Part shown: positions 35,500-43,374 of the stretch, piece by piece
Layout of the letters: each line of letters begins with the position of its first letter
Position numbering within the stretch: position 1 is the stretch's first letter
Origin: Bifidobacterium actinocoloniiforme DSM 22766
GTDB taxonomy: Bacteria; Actinomycetota; Actinomycetes; Actinomycetales; Bifidobacteriaceae
Assembly: GCF_001263395.1 (NCBI RefSeq)
Contig: NZ_CP011786.1
Coordinates: 1,766,061-1,830,060, forward strand
DNA length: 64,000 nt
Direction: 5' to 3'
Made by a program: the position numbers and the translations under genes
The notes under the pieces: generated by a model
What the model was told of the DNA's origin: nothing
Database searches by the model: none
The model's input: the letters and a program-made list of their open reading frames with translations, nothing else

Positions 35500-36156
35500 A
35501 TGAGATTCCTGGCCTCGTTCTACAGGCTCGCCCTGGCCGCTTTCGCGCTCGCAGCTAGCTACCAAGGCTGGCTCAAAGGCATGGGCAGGGCTTGGACGCC
35601 CCTGGATTTCCAAGCCTGCTTGGTGCTGGCCTTCGTCATGCTCTGGGCCGGGGCCGCGAGCCTGCTCAAGGGTGTCGAGCCGCCGGCCTGGCTCAAGGGC
35701 TTCGCCATTCTGTACTCACTGATTGGAGCCCTGGCCGCGTGGGCCATGGAAGGTTCCGCCGGACTGGGTTCGGGTCCGCGAGTCTGGGGGGTCCCTGTGG
35801 GCTTGATGACCCGGGTCCTGATACCGGTTATGGCCGCCCTGGATTTCCTCCTGTTCGACCCCCACAGGCGCTTCTCCTGGCATTATCCCCTCTCCTGGAT
35901 GGCCTACTTGCCCTGCTATCTTGCCTTCGTGCTGGTGCGGGCCGCGATTTGGCCGGGTTCCGGCTCAGGCACAGGTCCGAACGCCCTCGCCACCCCTTAC
36001 CCCTATCCGGGTTTGGATTTGAGGGCCTTGGGCTGGGCGCGGCTGACCGTCAACGCGGCCGAATACCTCTTAGTCTGCTTCGCGCTCGCCTTGTGCCTCT
36101 TCCTGGTGGATCGCATCTTGCCCAGGCGTACGGGCTTGAGCGTGGGCGGAGCCTAG
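35500..36156 (+). CDS. Pr6Pr family integral membrane protein
   Basis: A 218-residue protein with about six hydrophobic segments. ALDFLLFDPHRRFSWHYPLSWMAYLPCYLAFVLVRAAIWPG and YPYPGLDLRALGW are characteristic of the Pr6Pr family of actinobacterial membrane proteins, whose function is unknown. The start is set by the short hydrophilic N-terminus MRFLASFYRL; the ribosome site is weak. It precedes rph in the same direction, with a gap of about 100 bases. Confidence 0.78.
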   Translation: MRFLASFYRLALAAFALAASYQGWLKGMGRAWTPLDFQACLVLAFVMLWAGAASLLKGVEPPAWLKGFAILYSLIGALAAWAMEGSAGLGSGPRVWGVPVGLMTRVLIPVMAALDFLLFDPHRRFSWHYPLSWMAYLPCYLAFVLVRAAIWPGSGSGTGPNALATPYPYPGLDLRALGWARLTVNAAEYLLVCFALALCLFLVDRILPRRTGLSVGGA

Positions 36157-36262
36157 GGCTCAGGCCTGCCTGTATGAGTTAGAGTAAAACGTGGGCGCTT
36201 CAGGAAGCAGGGGCGCGTATGAGCTCCGGGCCCAAGCGGCGGTCGGGGAAAGGCGGTTTCAG

Positions 36263-37063
36263 ATGGCGGCTATAGCGGACATGATCGCGCAGGGCACCGT
36301 GGTGCGGCCCGACGGGCGGGCTGCGGACCAGCTGCGGCCTGTGCGGATCACGCGCGGATGGACCCAGGCGCCCGAGGGGTCGGTCCTGATCGAGTGCGGC
36401 GGCACGCGGGTGCTGTGCACGGCCTCTTTCACTCCCAGCCTGCCCCGCTGGCGCAAGGAGTCCGGCCTGGGCTGGGTGACCGCTGAGTACGCGATGCTGC
36501 CTAGGGCCACGTCTGAACGCACCGCGCGCGAGTCGGTGCGCGGCAAGGTGGGCGGTCGCACCCAGGAGATTTCCCGCCTGATCGGGCGCTGCCTGCGCGG
36601 GGTGGTGAACATGAAGGCCCTTGGAGAGAATCAGATTCAGATCGACTGCGACGTGCTTCAGGCCGACGGCGGCACCCGCACCGCGTCGGTCACCGGGGCT
36701 TGGATCGCTTTGGCCGACGCGCTCAAGTGGGCCGAACGCCATAAGCACATCAAGAACGCCGAACGCGCCCTGACCGGGCAGGTGTCCGCCGTGTCGGTCG
36801 GCGTGATCGATGGGCGGCCCATGCTGGACCTGCCCTATGTGGAGGACAGCCGGGCCATGACCGACATGAACGTGGCCATGACCGGTGAAGGGGACTTCAT
36901 CGAGATTCAGGGCACGGCCGAGCACCGCCCCTTCAACCGCCAGGAGCTGGGGACCTTGCTGGACCTTGCCACCAAGGGCAACAAGACCCTGCAGACCCTC
37001 CAGCGCCGGGCCTTGGAAGCGGAGCCCGGGCAGATGGTCGGCTCGACCGGGGCGGAGGCATGA
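36263..37063 (+). CDS. rph: Ribonuclease PH
   Basis: A 266-residue phosphorolytic 3'-exoribonuclease that trims tRNA precursors. [59 protein letters not shown] and [20 protein letters not shown] are diagnostic. A GGGGAAAGGCGG element supports the ATG at 36263; ATG at 36281 is an alternative. rdgB follows 3 bases after the stop, the usual rph-rdgB pair. Confidence 0.95.
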   Translation: MAAIADMIAQGTVVRPDGRAADQLRPVRITRGWTQAPEGSVLIECGGTRVLCTASFTPSLPRWRKESGLGWVTAEYAMLPRATSERTARESVRGKVGGRTQEISRLIGRCLRGVVNMKALGENQIQIDCDVLQADGGTRTASVTGAWIALADALKWAERHKHIKNAERALTGQVSAVSVGVIDGRPMLDLPYVEDSRAMTDMNVAMTGEGDFIEIQGTAEHRPFNRQELGTLLDLATKGNKTLQTLQRRALEAEPGQMVGSTGAEA

Positions 37064-37066
37064 GCC

Positions 37067-37771
37067 GTGACCGCGCCAAGCGGACGGGTGGTCGTCGCCA
37101 CCCATAACGAGGGTAAGCTCATCGAGATGCGCGCCATCCTCCAAGCCAGCCTGGGGGAGCTGGGGGGTGGGCGGTCCGTGCTTCCGGACCTGAAGCTGGT
37201 CTCAGCCGGACGACTCGGGCTGCCGGACCCCGCCGAGACCGGCGTGACATTTGAGCAGAACGCGCTGATTAAGGCCAAGGATGTGGCCCGCCGCACCGGC
37301 CTGCCCGCCCTGGCTGACGACTCAGGCCTGGTGGTGGATGTGATGGGCGCGGCTCCCGGCATCCTTTCGGCCCGCTGGTCCGGCGTCCACGGCGATGATA
37401 AGGCGAACGTCCGCCTCCTGTTGGCCCAGATCCACGATCTGCCGGTCAGCGAGCTGGGAGCCCGGTTCGTCACCGCCGCTGCCCTGGTCCTGCCGCCAGG
37501 CGTGGGGCGTCAAGATGCGGCCGGCCGCCAGGGCCCTACTGAGTTCATTCGCACCGGCCGCATGGAAGGGCATCTGATTCACGAGCCCCGGGGAGAGCAA
37601 GGATTCGGCTACGACCCGATTTTCGTGCCCGACAATCAGCCTGAGCGCGCGCGTGAAGCCGGCCTGGAGCTCACCTCTGCCCAGCTGACGCCGGAAGAGA
37701 AAAACGCCATCTCCCACAGGGGCAAGGCTCTGAAAGCCATCATGCCCATCCTGATTGAGTCCCTGGCCTGA
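37067..37771 (+). CDS. rdgB: XTP/dITP diphosphatase (RdgB/HAM1)
   Basis: A 234-residue house-cleaning pyrophosphatase that removes deaminated purine nucleotides. VVVATHNEGKLIEMRAIL binds the triphosphate, ALADDSGLVVDVM carries the catalytic acid, and GFGYDPIFVPD and ISHRGKALK complete the signature. It starts with GTG 3 bases after rph, using a GGCGGAGG site inside rph. Confidence 0.95.
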   Translation: MTAPSGRVVVATHNEGKLIEMRAILQASLGELGGGRSVLPDLKLVSAGRLGLPDPAETGVTFEQNALIKAKDVARRTGLPALADDSGLVVDVMGAAPGILSARWSGVHGDDKANVRLLLAQIHDLPVSELGARFVTAAALVLPPGVGRQDAAGRQGPTEFIRTGRMEGHLIHEPRGEQGFGYDPIFVPDNQPERAREAGLELTSAQLTPEEKNAISHRGKALKAIMPILIESLA

Positions 37772-38157
37772 GAGCCGGCTGAGAGAACACCGCGACTGCT
37801 AGGGGAGGCCCCTGCATGCCCACTATGCGCGCTCACAATGTTCGGGGCACTTATCATTCAGCTGATATGGTCAATGTTTACCATTTCACACAAGGTGGCG
37901 TTGAGGCCTTGTATTCTCAGTGAAATTTTTTGATTTTGCTGACTTTATGAGGATTTTCTCAAAAAATATACTTGATAAAATGAATTGTTTGTGCTTACCT
38001 GTTCCCCACTGTCCGATGGTGGCCCTGCCACTGTAAGGATGGAGGCGGATGCAGGTGGAAGGCATCGCTGGAGGTGAGTCCGCCGCTGCAGTGAGTAACC
38101 AACGAGGGCAAGATGGTGCACCCGTGATTAGCCTCCAGATGCGGATGACAGGTGAGC
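37772..38157. other. AT-rich intergenic region before the surface protein
   Basis: About 385 bases. From about 37850 to 37990 base composition drops sharply in GC compared with its surroundings, with runs such as TTTTTTGATTTTG. A -10-like TATACT at 37967-37972 with TTTATG 17 bases upstream is the best promoter candidate for the downstream gene. GTGGC/GCCAC forms a small hairpin at 38019-38031. The leader from there to the start codon is long (about 185 bases) and could be structured. Confidence 0.45.
37816..37923 (+). CDS. Possible 35-residue small ORF
   Basis: An ATG at 37816 is preceded by AGGGGAGG with 7-base spacing and opens a 35-codon frame (MPTMRAHNVRG to ALYSQ). Nothing in it is recognisable and the codons are less GC-rich than usual. 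The ribosome site also forms a small hairpin (AGGGG/CCCCT), which weakens the case. Confidence 0.18.
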   Translation: MPTMRAHNVRGTYHSADMVNVYHFTQGGVEALYSQ

Positions 38158-40884
38158 ATGAGCATATGTAGGAAGCGGTTGGGTTTGACGCTGACTATGG
38201 CGGCGACGATGGGAATGGCGATGATCCTGGTGGTCTTGGCTGTGCTCGCACCGCACTCCCATGCCACGCCAACATCTCAAGGGGATGACCTGGCTGCGGT
38301 GCCTGTGGACCCTAAACCACGGTTATACAAGATGCTGGCTTACAACAACCGCATCGATACACTAAACGATGAGCTTCGCATGGACTTCGTGCTGCGCGTC
38401 CAGCACGGACAGGTCGACACGAACTGCGTGCCCGCGGGCACATCAGACCTTGGCGATCGGTGCGGCCTTTCCTTCCTCTACTCATACAGTTCGGTGGGCG
38501 ACAGACCAGCCCAGTATTACAGGTCCACCTACCTGAACACCCAAGGCAAGACCGGCGCCACCCGCTGGGCAACTAATATCGACTCCTACTTCACGATCCA
38601 TAACGTGCTGAGCTCGGGCAATTATGACTACCTTACGATCTCGTTGGAAGCCGACATCGGCTACCCGGACAGTAACGTTTCCCCCGACTATGATGCTGCC
38701 GCAAAGGAAAAAGTGAGCTACAAACAGCCGGGCGGCGCCAAGCTCAACCAGTATGTCTACGCGATCGCAGGCAAGGGGACCGCGCACTGGGAATTGGGTA
38801 ACGCGCCATTTATGGACGCTCGTACGAAGCTCGACCCCCGTTACGCTACTAACATCACCGCCGACTTCCCGGCTTACGTGTACACCCCCTACTGTCTGGC
38901 TGGCAGCATTGGTGGCGCCTGCAATGGGCCCATGTCGTTCATCGGCTGGGATGCTAATCCGCTCCTGTGGAGCGGGGGCCAGGCCAACTGGGGTATGGTG
39001 ACCGACCACGGCTTCTCCGGGCGCAGCGAACCCGCAGGTGTCGCCCCGGCCAAGTCCTTTTTCGTCTACTGGTACAATCCCGCCTACGGCATGATTTCCA
39101 ACGGCATGCCCTTCCCATGCTCAGTCAACACATCCTTCTATTATCAGTGGATTGGACTTAAGGACGGGAGCGAGTGGGTGCCGGTCTCGGCGCTGACCCC
39201 TAACCGGCAGCTGGCGAAAGGGCAGAAGGCAGTGGGCCCCGGCGTGCCGCCCCCCGGGTTGAATGAAGGCGCCGCCTACAACGCGCCTAAGTCCGGCTAC
39301 AACCTGATTGCGCCCGGGCCTAGCGACGGTTCCGAATCCGCCCAGCGCCCCGACGGCTCGATCGACTTCGCTAAGGCTAAGCTGGCCGACGGGCTGGACG
39401 GCTACTTCAAACTGGTCACTTGGCCAGTGACGACCAATGCCAACGGCAGCACCGACGGCTGCGTCACCGATATCAACCGTGACGCCTACAATCCCGAGGC
39501 TGGCATCAGCGCCGGCATGGACCAGGCGATGATCGCCGAACGTATCGATAAGGGTTGGACCGTCGGCACGGCCTTCTACCGCTACGAGCTGCCCAAGCCC
39601 AGCCGCCCGGTAATCGACGCGCCCGCCGACGGCAGCTACCAGGACGGATTGACCCCGTCCATCTCCGGCAGCGGCAGTCCCGGCCAGCGGGTCACCCTCT
39701 TCGCAGAGGACGCCACTCACCCGATCGCGGCCGCCGACAGCGACAGCAAGGCCAGCCGTGGTTTCGAGTTGGGGTCGGCGATTGTCGGCCCGGATGGGCG
39801 CTGGACGGTCCATGACGCCAACGGGACCCCCGAGCCCAACAAGCCGGGCGGCTCCCGCCGTTACCATGCTTGGCAAACGGAGCTTCAGTCCGGCTACGAG
39901 CTGACCTCTGACTTCTCAAACATCCTGAGCCTGAACTTCCTGGCCGGTGAGGACCCGGCGCCGAGCGTGAAGTCGGTGAGCGTGCCGCACTCCCTAGGTG
40001 GGGCCCTGCCGGATGGAGCCGCGGTGAAGGTGGTGGGGGCAGTGAACCCGGTGAATCCCGGGGGCGAGCTTACCCTCTACGCCAGGCCGACGGACCGAGG
40101 CGCGAGTGGTGCCGGTGGAACCGGTGCCGCGCGTGGCTCTGGTGCTAGTGGAGACGCCACCGGGGCGGGCTCCAAGGCTACCGCTTCGGGTGCTTCCGCT
40201 CGTGCAGCTGCTGTACCTAGGGCTATACCTTCTTCCGGGGTTGGGTCTGCATCCACCGTCGTGCCGACTGAGGCCGCCGCTCCAGCCGGCGCCCTGCCTG
40301 ACGAGGGTCTGGTTTACAAGCGCAGCGACCTGCCCGTAGGGCCAATGGACTGGCAGGCCCAGGTGGATCCCCAGCTCTTCCTGGACGTCCGGCCTGCAGA
40401 CGGGCGTGGCCTATACTACGACTTCGTGGTCGTGCTGACCAACAAGGCCGGCAAGCAGATTTCGTCCACGTCCTGGACGCAGCTGGTGGACATGGAAGCC
40501 CCAGACCCCGGCGTGTCCGGCGTCCGAGCCGGTAACCTGAACGGCCGCGCGGTCAGCGGCCGGGACCGGATTGGCGAGGAGGGCGTCAGCATCCGCGTCT
40601 CCTGGCCAGACGGTACTAGCGCCACCTCCACCTCCGGCCCCGACGGAGCCTGGAGCCTGCCCCTGCCCGCCTCGGCCTCCTCCGGCCAGGCGAGCGCGAG
40701 CGCCGTGGACGCTGCTGGCAACGAGTCGGCCCCGCAGGACTTTCAACTCGATGACGCTACCAACGTGGGCACTTTGCCCTTGGCAGGAGGCCATGGTTGG
40801 ATGGTGTATGTCGGCCTGCTGCTGGCCTTCATGGGCGCTATGGGCGTCCGTGGCCTGCTGCAACGGCGGGCTGGCGTCCGGTAA
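38158..40884 (+). CDS. Cell-wall-anchored surface protein with LPLAGG sorting signal
   Basis: A 908-residue secreted protein. A signal peptide (about 1-38) has a basic start, a long hydrophobic core and a likely cut after HSHA. Residues 60-480 form a large region rich in aromatic residues that I cannot assign. Two Ig-like modules follow: PSRPVIDAPADGSYQDG through DGRWTVHD near 480-570, and VSIRVSWPDGTSATSTSGPDGAWSLPLP near 805-855. Between them is a Gly/Ser/Ala-rich linker near 650-690. The C-terminus has LPLAGG (40774-40791), a hydrophobic helix and RR, a sortase signal with Ala in place of Thr. An adhesin role is inferred. A GTG 6 bases upstream is an alternative start. Confidence 0.75.
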   Translation: MSICRKRLGLTLTMAATMGMAMILVVLAVLAPHSHATPTSQGDDLAAVPVDPKPRLYKMLAYNNRIDTLNDELRMDFVLRVQHGQVDTNCVPAGTSDLGDRCGLSFLYSYSSVGDRPAQYYRSTYLNTQGKTGATRWATNIDSYFTIHNVLSSGNYDYLTISLEADIGYPDSNVSPDYDAAAKEKVSYKQPGGAKLNQYVYAIAGKGTAHWELGNAPFMDARTKLDPRYATNITADFPAYVYTPYCLAGSIGGACNGPMSFIGWDANPLLWSGGQANWGMVTDHGFSGRSEPAGVAPAKSFFVYWYNPAYGMISNGMPFPCSVNTSFYYQWIGLKDGSEWVPVSALTPNRQLAKGQKAVGPGVPPPGLNEGAAYNAPKSGYNLIAPGPSDGSESAQRPDGSIDFAKAKLADGLDGYFKLVTWPVTTNANGSTDGCVTDINRDAYNPEAGISAGMDQAMIAERIDKGWTVGTAFYRYELPKPSRPVIDAPADGSYQDGLTPSISGSGSPGQRVTLFAEDATHPIAAADSDSKASRGFELGSAIVGPDGRWTVHDANGTPEPNKPGGSRRYHAWQTELQSGYELTSDFSNILSLNFLAGEDPAPSVKSVSVPHSLGGALPDGAAVKVVGAVNPVNPGGELTLYARPTDRGASGAGGTGAARGSGASGDATGAGSKATASGASARAAAVPRAIPSSGVGSASTVVPTEAAAPAGALPDEGLVYKRSDLPVGPMDWQAQVDPQLFLDVRPADGRGLYYDFVVVLTNKAGKQISSTSWTQLVDMEAPDPGVSGVRAGNLNGRAVSGRDRIGEEGVSIRVSWPDGTSATSTSGPDGAWSLPLPASASSGQASASAVDAAGNESAPQDFQLDDATNVGTLPLAGGHGWMVYVGLLLAFMGAMGVRGLLQRRAGVR

Positions 40885-40998
40885 GCGCGGTTCTGCGGCG
40901 ATTGGCGGATGCGCGCCCTGCTCTTGGCTGGTTCGTGCCGTCGCCGTCGGGCTCAGGCCTAGGGCCGTGCTAAATTATGTGAGCGGGCTGACGCACAA

Positions 40999-41080
40999 GC
41001 GTACGTGGCGGAATCGGTAGACGCGCAGGATTTAGGTTCCTGTGACTTCGGTCGTAGGGGTTCAAGTCCCCTCGTGCGCA
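40999..41080 (+). tRNA. tRNA-Leu (anticodon UAG)
   Basis: An 82-base class II tRNA. The acceptor stem GCGTACG/CGTGCGC has one G-U pair. The anticodon stem CAGGA/TCCTG encloses loop TTTAGGT with anticodon TAG at 41033-41035, reading CUN Leu codons. The variable arm is about 13 bases, and the T arm AGGGG-TTCAAGT-CCCCT is perfect. No CCA is encoded. Confidence 0.95.
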
Positions 41081-41108
41081 CTGGCTGAATCGTGTCGGCT
41101 GCGGCATT

Positions 41109-41123
41109 GGAACGGCACGTTCC
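41109..41123 (+). terminator. Small hairpin after tRNA-Leu
   Basis: GGAACG and CGTTCC pair around GCA, followed by TTCT. It starts 28 bases past the tRNA and could be its terminator, although the stem is short. Confidence 0.35.
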
Positions 41124-41326
41124 TTCTACGCTGCTGCCGTCCAGGAAAGTGATGATTCCAGGCCCGGAGCGCCTTGAACGGCATCAATGGTCAGTGCCTG
41201 CTTTTTTCGGAATCTCCCGCGTTGAGCGTGTTGTCCCCAACTCCAAATTCTTCATCCTGTGGTAAAAGTGTCTTCAGGGGGGGTGAGAAGCATGAAAGAG
41301 CTATGCATGTTGGAGGAGAAGCGGAT

Positions 41327-41920
41327 ATGGATTTCTTCGCTTGGCAAGGCTGGGGGGCCGTCGAAGCCATAGCGACTGTCGTGGCTATGGCCAGCGTCGT
41401 GGTAGCGCTGATGACATACCGGGATGACCGCAAGCGGGCCCGGGACGAAAAAATCAATCAGGAAAAAGACCGCAGGCAAAAGGCCGCTTGGGTCACGGCT
41501 TGGGCCGCGAAACACGACGGAGCCAACGGGGTCATCATCGAGAATGATTCCGCCCATTTCATCGCGGATGTGCAGATAGACGTTTGCGGTCACTGGAGTG
41601 TGTGGCCGCAGAAGGCCCATGACACGAAAAGCGCGAGAACGCTGCCTGGAAAGGCTTCCACGTGGTCGGTCATCCCTCCGGGATTCTGGCAGGTCCAACC
41701 TGACGTGAAATATCCTTCCAGCCATCCGGTGCCGGTAACCCTCGGTTTGGGGGAGGGCGAATGGGTTCCGAATTATGGGGACAGCGCACTGTACGTGAGC
41801 AGATTGGCCTATACCGATTACAAGGGCGATCGCTGGGAGCGACGCATAGCCGAGAGCGGTAACTGCTTGGTGCTTGGGCAGCCGGTGCAGGTGAAGGATT
41901 TGCGGGAAAGCAAGGAATAA
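41327..41920 (+). CDS. Hypothetical protein with one N-terminal membrane helix
   Basis: A 197-residue protein I do not recognise. A single hydrophobic helix (AVEAIATVVAMASVVVALMTY, about 9-30) is followed by a highly charged segment RDDRKRARDEKINQEKDRRQKA. Then comes a soluble domain with many Trp residues (VCGHWSVW, STWSVIPPGFWQVQ, GEWVPNYGDSALYVSRLAYTDYKGDRWERR). The layout resembles small membrane-tethered proteins of accessory regions. The GGAGGAG site decides the ATG at 41327. It lies between two tRNA genes that face each other and has somewhat lower GC than its neighbours, which may reflect acquisition. Confidence 0.65.
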   Translation: MDFFAWQGWGAVEAIATVVAMASVVVALMTYRDDRKRARDEKINQEKDRRQKAAWVTAWAAKHDGANGVIIENDSAHFIADVQIDVCGHWSVWPQKAHDTKSARTLPGKASTWSVIPPGFWQVQPDVKYPSSHPVPVTLGLGEGEWVPNYGDSALYVSRLAYTDYKGDRWERRIAESGNCLVLGQPVQVKDLRESKE

Positions 41921-41940
41921 ACGACGAACCTGCGATGAAG

Positions 41941-42013
41941 AGCCACTTGACAGAATCGAACTGTCGACCTTCTCATTACGAGTGAGACGCTCTGCCAACT
42001 GAGCTAAAGTGGC
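41941..42013 (-). tRNA. tRNA-Thr (anticodon CGU)
   Basis: A 73-base tRNA read on the minus strand. The acceptor stem GCCACTT/AAGTGGC is perfect, with discriminator U. The D arm is AGCTCAGTTGGCAGAGC, and the anticodon loop CTCGTAA carries CGT (complement at 41978-41980), reading ACG Thr codons. The T arm GACAG-TTCGATT-CTGTC is perfect. No CCA is encoded. Confidence 0.95.
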
Positions 42014-42156
42014 CTGCTGCCTGGGTCCGGCCGCACATGCCGCCGAGCTCAAGAGACAACATTGAAAATTGTAGCGGGTGGGCTCGATTTGTCCAGTTAG
42101 CGCAGATCGGCGGGTTGAACCGGCGCCTGTACGTGTCCCTTGCGAGAATGGGGCCT

Positions 42157-43281
42157 ATGAGTACGGACGATTTCTACGCGATCATCCCCGCCGGGGGAGT
42201 GGGCACCAGGCTATGGCCGCTGAGCCGGCGGTCGAGGCCCAAGTTCCTGTTCGACCTGCCGGGCCAGGGGCGGACCATGATCCAGGCTACTTTCGACCGG
42301 CTTTCGGCCATCTGCGGCGATGACCATGTGGCCGTCTCGACCGGCGCCCAGCACGTCGACGCGGTGCGCACCCAGCTGCCCGAACTGGGGGTGAACGCGG
42401 TCTTCGCCGAACCGGTGCCGCGCGACTCCACCGCCGCCATCGCCCTGGCTACCGCCGTCCTGGCCAAGCGCCACGGCGACCATATCGTCGTGGGCTCCTT
42501 CGCCGCCGACCATGTGATCCGGGACGATGGGGCCTTCGCTATGTCGGTGCGCCAGGCGGTGGCCGCCGCCCGGGCCGGATACGTGGCCACCATCGGTATT
42601 GCGGCCTCCCGTCCTTCCACAGCTTTCGGTTACATCCATCAGGGGCGCTCCCTGGCCGACCGGGTGCCCGACGCGCCGGACGCCCGCCTGGTCAGCGAGT
42701 TCGTGGAGAAACCCGACGCCGCCACCGCCCAGGCCTACCTGGCGACGGGGGAATACCGCTGGAATGCGGGCATGTTCGTGATGAGGGCCGATGTGGTACT
42801 GGATTGCCTGCGCCGCTACAAGCCCGAGCTTCACCGCTCCGTACTGGCCATCGCCCAGGCTTGGGATGTCAGCCCTGAGGCGCGCGAGCGGGCCATGCGC
42901 GAGCACTGGGCGGGCATCGAGAAGATCGCATTCGATTACGCTGTGGCCGAGCCCCTGTCCGTGGCTGGTGGCGTGGCGGTAGTGCCTGGCGGTTTCGGCT
43001 GGGACGATATCGGCGACTTCAATTCAGTGGCCGCACTGCTGCCTTCCTCCAACCGGCGGAACATCAAGATTCTTGGCGACCCGGACCGGGTGGTCTATCT
43101 CGATTCGGCCGGCGATGTGGTCGTCCCCGACGCTGATCGCACCGTGGCCCTGCTGGGGGTGGACGACATGGTCGTGGTGGACACGTCCGATGCCTTGCTT
43201 ATCGCCCCCCGCGCCCGCAGCCAAGAGGTCAAGGACATGGTCGCCAAGCTTACCGAGGAAGGGCGGGAGAACATCCTGTAA
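42157..43281 (+). CDS. manC: Mannose-1-phosphate guanylyltransferase
   Basis: A 374-residue nucleotidyltransferase making GDP-mannose from mannose 1-phosphate and GTP. The nucleotide-binding loop IIPAGGVGTRLWPLSRRSRPKF is diagnostic. VEKPDAATAQAYLATGEYRWNAGMFVMRA is the family FVEKP and WNxGxF region, and PGGFGWDDIGDF the metal/sugar site. It is of the single-domain type, without an isomerase domain. GDP-mannose would feed cell-surface glycans or glycolipids. The ATG is supported by a GGGG element; an upstream open extension runs into the tRNA region. Confidence 0.93.
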   Translation: MSTDDFYAIIPAGGVGTRLWPLSRRSRPKFLFDLPGQGRTMIQATFDRLSAICGDDHVAVSTGAQHVDAVRTQLPELGVNAVFAEPVPRDSTAAIALATAVLAKRHGDHIVVGSFAADHVIRDDGAFAMSVRQAVAAARAGYVATIGIAASRPSTAFGYIHQGRSLADRVPDAPDARLVSEFVEKPDAATAQAYLATGEYRWNAGMFVMRADVVLDCLRRYKPELHRSVLAIAQAWDVSPEARERAMREHWAGIEKIAFDYAVAEPLSVAGGVAVVPGGFGWDDIGDFNSVAALLPSSNRRNIKILGDPDRVVYLDSAGDVVVPDADRTVALLGVDDMVVVDTSDALLIAPRARSQEVKDMVAKLTEEGRENIL

Positions 43282-43374
43282 GGCCTTTCGCGGAAGGGTT
43301 CAAGGCGTGAAAAACGGCTCGGTGTGCGCGGGTTACGGTCGCGAGGGGTCTAGGTGGAGCGAGAAGGTAGGGCA

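Noticed and set aside
38000-38150. Possible cobalamin riboswitch, because GCCACTGTAA resembles part of its conserved core
   Set aside because: The other required elements, including the B12 box and the adenine-rich junctions, are not present in order, and the gene downstream is a surface protein.
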